NCBI RefSeq assembly: GCF_019654915.1
Contig: NZ_BPET01000014.1
Span: 32,368-96,367, forward strand
DNA from: Shewanella sp. MBTL60-007
GTDB lineage: Bacteria > Pseudomonadota > Gammaproteobacteria > Enterobacterales > Shewanellaceae
Reading direction: 5' to 3'
Length of the DNA: 64,000 nucleotides
Notes under the pieces: model-generated
Told to the model about the DNA's origin: nothing
The model's database searches: none
What the model saw: the letters and a program-made list of their open reading frames with translations, nothing else
Shown here: one piece after another, positions 62,001-64,000 of the stretch
Layout of the letters: each line of letters begins with the position of its first letter
Position numbering within the stretch: the first letter of the stretch is position 1
Position numbers and translations under genes: made by a program

Positions 62001-64000
62001 ATCAGGTATTCCAGTCAGTTCGAGGGATGCTGAATCGGATATACTGCCGTCATTATCAACAACCGTATAGTTAAAGCTCTCATCTACAGCACCAACGGCA
62101 GGCGTATAGCTAATAGAGTCCACAACAAAACCGTTATTACTTTCGGTATAGCTGAGCACAACGTATTGGAATGCAGTGTCTGTAGAAATGTTTAGTGTTT
62201 GTAAGGCACCACTATTTGAATCAGATGAAAAGACACCGCTGGCAACGAGATTTCCATTTTCATCGTATACAGACCATGCTAAGTCGCCTTGATTTGCATT
62301 TAACTCGTTGACTCCAAATTGCATAGAGGTAGAGCTTGTTTCTAGCGATACAAGTAAAGATTCACTACCACTAATATCGTCTTTACCATTTCCTGAGACG
62401 CCAATTCCAGGCTTTGCTTGTCCGCCACTTGCGCGAATGCTGACGAGTCCTTGTGCGGTAGAGTCGAGTGCATCTAGATCTAAATTATCACCATTAAATA
62501 AGCGGTTATCGGTAAAGCCGTAAAGATCAAAGACTTCTAAGATGGCATCGGCCCCTTCTGAGGCTTGGGCTGATGTATCTAAGGTTGATTCATAGCTATA
62601 ACTGCCATCGGAATTTACGGTCAACTTGCCATATAAACCGTCAACAGTGGCACTACCATTAACTAAGGTAACCCAAGAGCCGTCGGCCCCCTGTATTTGA
62701 TAAACCGTGGCAGGATCTTCGGATGAGTGATCGACAATGACGTCATTATCAAGTAAATCAATAGTTCCTTGTGTCACAACATTAAGGCCAATTTCAAAAG
62801 TACCAGAATCATTATTGGCGACTGGAGTTGTATCGGTTATATCTATCGTAAATATTGAAACGGTGCCATCGGCATTAGTGATGCTGAAGCTATCTTGGTC
62901 CGATATATTATCACTATGATCTCTTACTGGAGCGGTATAAACATAGCTACCGTTAACGAGAGAGACAGAACCGCCAAGAGCAGTTGTCCCTTCAAAACTT
63001 ATTCCGTCTGGTAAGGTTAATACATTACCCACAGTCCCTTCGGTGACTTGGCCCAAAGCTGTTTCTGTATCATGTCTAACAATCGCAAGATCTTGACTTG
63101 ACTCAGATTGATTTCCAGCCTCGTCTGTTTGAGTGGCTGTTACCTTAATAACCTCGCCATCTGCAGGTGTCGTTTCGGTCCAGCTGATTATGCCGTTAAT
63201 CGCGTCGTAGCTAAAGCCATTAACCGCTAATCCATCACCGTCTAGGGCTATAATATCAATGCCATTTAGTGCCAAACTTAGGGTTAGTGTTGTAACGGAC
63301 ATTCCATTATTGATGGTTAGTTGTACTGTTCCATTAGAGGTGAAGTCAGTTTTATCTATCTGTACTTGAACCTGAACATCGTTAGCACCAATCTCTGATT
63401 CCGATAAGACCTCATCATCAGGATTGTTATCATCAACGATGGTAACGATAGGCGCATTTGGCGCGGTTTCATCGGCGACCTTGGCAGTATCTGAACCTTG
63501 TGCCGAGGTGTTGTCAGCCTTATCGGTTTGGGTGGCGGTGACGGTGATGCTGTCGCCTTCAGCAGGCGCGGTTTCTGTCCAGCTGATCACGCCGTTGGCA
63601 TAAGTGTAGTTACCAAAGGTGAAGCTGCCGTTGCCAGCATCAGTGAAGTCAGCGAAACTCAGCTGAATGTCCGCGCCACCGTTAATGGTAAGCGTGACAT
63701 AGCCGCCAGCTTCAAAGTCAGTACCATCGATAGTGACTTGCAGCTGTACGTCATCAGCACCAATTTCAGCTTGGGTGAGCAGGCCATCGCCTGGGTTGCC
63801 ATCATCAACAATCAATACCGTCGGCGCATTTGGCGCGGTTTCATCGGCGACCTTGGCAGTATCTGAACCTTGTGCCGAGGTGTTGTCAGCCTTATCGGTT
63901 TGGGTGGCGGTGACGGTGATGCTGTCGCCTTCAGCAGGCGCGGTTTCTGTCCAGCTGATCACGCCGTTGGCATAAGTGTAGTTACCAAAGGTGAAGCTGC
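59091..64000 (-). CDS. bpfA: giant RTX biofilm adhesin BpfA (LapA-like), C-terminal part
   Basis: The frame is open to the window edge; over 1630 residues of the C-terminal part are visible and the N-terminal retention module with the BpfG cleavage site lies outside. From the edge inward: Ig-like repeats of 124 residues, near-identical in DNA (372-bp period), a diverged copy, cadherin/VCBS-like repeats ('FTIDADSGEITLNKDIDDADLG', 'LANDTDPDGDVLSI'), a PA14 domain (about 61300-60840; 'TADDGYSVLIDG' calcium/sugar motif), and a von Willebrand A domain with MIDAS DSSGS (about 60380-59850). RTX nonapeptides (GGEGNDILFGQGGDDTLIGG, about 59640-59490) and an uncleaved C-terminal type I signal follow. 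Role: surface adhesin for attachment and biofilm, retained or released by BpfD/BpfG. Domain order PA14-vWA-RTX is known from marine RTX adhesins. Confidence 0.93.
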   Translation of the reverse strand, partial: SFTFGNYTYANGVISWTETAPAEGDSITVTATQTDKADNTSAQGSDTAKVADETAPNAPTVLIVDDGNPGDGLLTQAEIGADDVQLQVTIDGTDFEAGGYVTLTINGGADIQLSFADFTDAGNGSFTFGNYTYANGVISWTETAPAEGDSITVTATQTDKADNTSAQGSDTAKVADETAPNAPIVTIVDDNNPDDEVLSESEIGANDVQVQVQIDKTDFTSNGTVQLTINNGMSVTTLTLSLALNGIDIIALDGDGLAVNGFSYDAINGIISWTETTPADGEVIKVTATQTDEAGNQSESSQDLAIVRHDTETALGQVTEGTVGNVLTLPDGISFEGTTALGGSVSLVNGSYVYTAPVRDHSDNISDQDSFSITNADGTVSIFTIDITDTTPVANNDSGTFEIGLNVVTQGTIDLLDNDVIVDHSSEDPATVYQIQGADGSWVTLVNGSATVDGLYGKLTVNSDGSYSYESTLDTSAQASEGADAILEVFDLYGFTDNRLFNGDNLDLDALDSTAQGLVSIRASGGQAKPGIGVSGNGKDDISGSESLLVSLETSSTSMQFGVNELNANQGDLAWSVYDENGNLVASGVFSSDSNSGALQTLNISTDTAFQYVVLSYTESNNGFVVDSISYTPAVGAVDESFNYTVVDNDGSISDSASLELTGIPDTTTTAVNDVKVTEEGIATFGNVLSNDAYIDSSLEVSSFKVAGHSGKYNASKKVINIKGGKLTLDSDGEYTFTPNKHWNGEVPVITYTTNTGAEATLTINVTPVDSAPEFRSGTDVDGDAANIDSYDFGFKPEGSTTGTIIGTIIADDPDTNDDLTYSFADGSLTSGVFTIDADSGEITLNKDIDDADLGLFTLDVIVTDSTDLTDTATVAIELTNVNEPPLATDDYFGVGLNSHYYSYNDDTDGGNLSSVSQVRDFINSNQADATFIATTLNYAWGNGNLGTGKSLQNFLGDDAASLSNDPGNSSDAILHMQGSVQLDAGTYGLKVTADDGYSVLIDGVVVAEVSRNQSSSTRVPGDDGHIYFDITDPGAHSIEVIYWDQGGAYQLNIELGVFDENNQQIGDYTPLGDQIIANGVVVLEDTPFTFSADSILANDTDPDGDVLSIISVGNAQNGTVELDADGNVVFTPDTGYSGSASYEYTVQDEDGLTDTATVYFDVTPTRDYGFVGGTDGDNTLQGTDDHDVIVSDTTGIQIVQGENYNFAFILDSSGSMGGNAVNTAKSQLIEVFKSLQAATSGVHSGTVNIAVIDFSTSAITSISVNIQDLDINALINNSNDAWNAITSGGRTDYIDAFGAAVDWFNSSLVTNNAGNNLTYFITDGEHNEGGDPEAAFDLLAGLSDVEAVGIKTSIDADDILPYDTDGVVKAKVSVGNLASVILGSEQQLIQGDDDVNAGEGNDIIFGDLVSFDGIDGQGYSALQAFVAQETSQQATDVTVQDIHDFISNNTHLFGTNNAEDGADTLEGGEGNDILFGQGGDDTLIGGLDNDTMIGGLGSDTFKWTTDSVDGTDTTDHITDFNLAEDKLDLSDILQGDTVSELAQHLSFTNENGSTSINIDTDGNGSFDQHIVLDGVDLIGQFGSNEADIISGLLGNNGEGPLIVSTSTGEPVTQSVNSPDPLDDQLSPNAFAMLP
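63451..64000 (-). repeat. near-identical 372-bp tandem repeats in bpfA
   Basis: The sequence from 63451 recurs from 63823 and appears identical to the window end (178 nt compared). The unit encodes 124 residues. Such identity suggests ongoing recombination or recent amplification, and more copies are likely beyond the edge. Confidence 0.85.

Noticed and set aside
59091..63962. Start of bpfA at 63962
   Set aside because: The codon is an internal Val (GTG) in a repeat; the frame stays open to the window end.

Overview
The window reads as chromosomal DNA of a marine Shewanella (Gammaproteobacteria, Alteromonadales). The evidence is an ilvY/ilvC plus ilvGMEDA cluster with an attenuator, a bpfA-aggA-bpfG-bpfD adhesin locus in the order known from Shewanella, Tat/Sec-exported periplasmic respiratory proteins, comM, rep, paired YihG-type acyltransferases and many c-di-GMP proteins. 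There is no rRNA, prophage, transposase or CRISPR array. Both edges cut genes: an Omp85-type barrel on the left and the giant adhesin on the right.

1-7.5 kb: after the end of an outer-membrane barrel gene comes a minus-strand accessory module with a divergent TetR-family regulator. It holds a Tat-exported flavoprotein (ArdA type), a tetrahaem cytochrome c (ArdB type), two outer-membrane porin-like proteins and a small secreted cupin. The cupin carries the H-x3-E-x-Y...H metal motif of DMSP-lyase-like cupins. A 26-bp dyad with the same half-sites and spacing lies upstream of the cupin and upstream of ardA, so the two ends look like one regulon. I read the module as periplasmic acrylate respiration, possibly fed by a small periplasmic DMSP lyase that differs from DddY. 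This is the most interesting part of the window.

7.5-24.7 kb: a group-II branched-chain aminotransferase, a small lipoprotein, tandem YihG-like acyltransferases, a CSS-motif EAL phosphodiesterase, comM, a 690-bp gene-free repeat region with five consecutive small hairpins, a two-component system divergent from a DUF5666 lipoprotein, a PAS chemoreceptor, an orphan LysR regulator, and the divergent ilvY/ilvC pair.

24.7-33.3 kb: an unannotated ilvL leader peptide with attenuator, then ilvG, ilvM, ilvE, ilvD and ilvA, then a class-V aminotransferase. IlvC, IlvGM, IlvD, IlvE and IlvA together make the isoleucine/valine pathway.

33.3-49.4 kb: a copper-type TonB-dependent receptor, an NSS sodium symporter with an Lrp-family regulator upstream, pgpB, ubiK, a TetR-MFP-RND efflux operon with a perfect 22-bp operator, rep, and a GAF-GAF-GGDEF-(degenerate EAL) protein.

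49.4-50.7 kb: tRNA-Arg(CCG), tRNA-His(GTG) and two identical tRNA-Pro(TGG) genes, then a possible tRNA 3'-end remnant and a 3.4-copy tandem array of a 177-bp unit, each complete unit carrying a pair of inverted REP-like hairpins.

50.7-64 kb: the c-di-GMP-controlled biofilm adhesin operon on the minus strand: bpfA (RTX adhesin with PA14 and vWA domains), type I secretion ABC/MFP/TolC proteins, an OmpA-like lipoprotein, the BpfG/LapG protease and the BpfD/LapD receptor.
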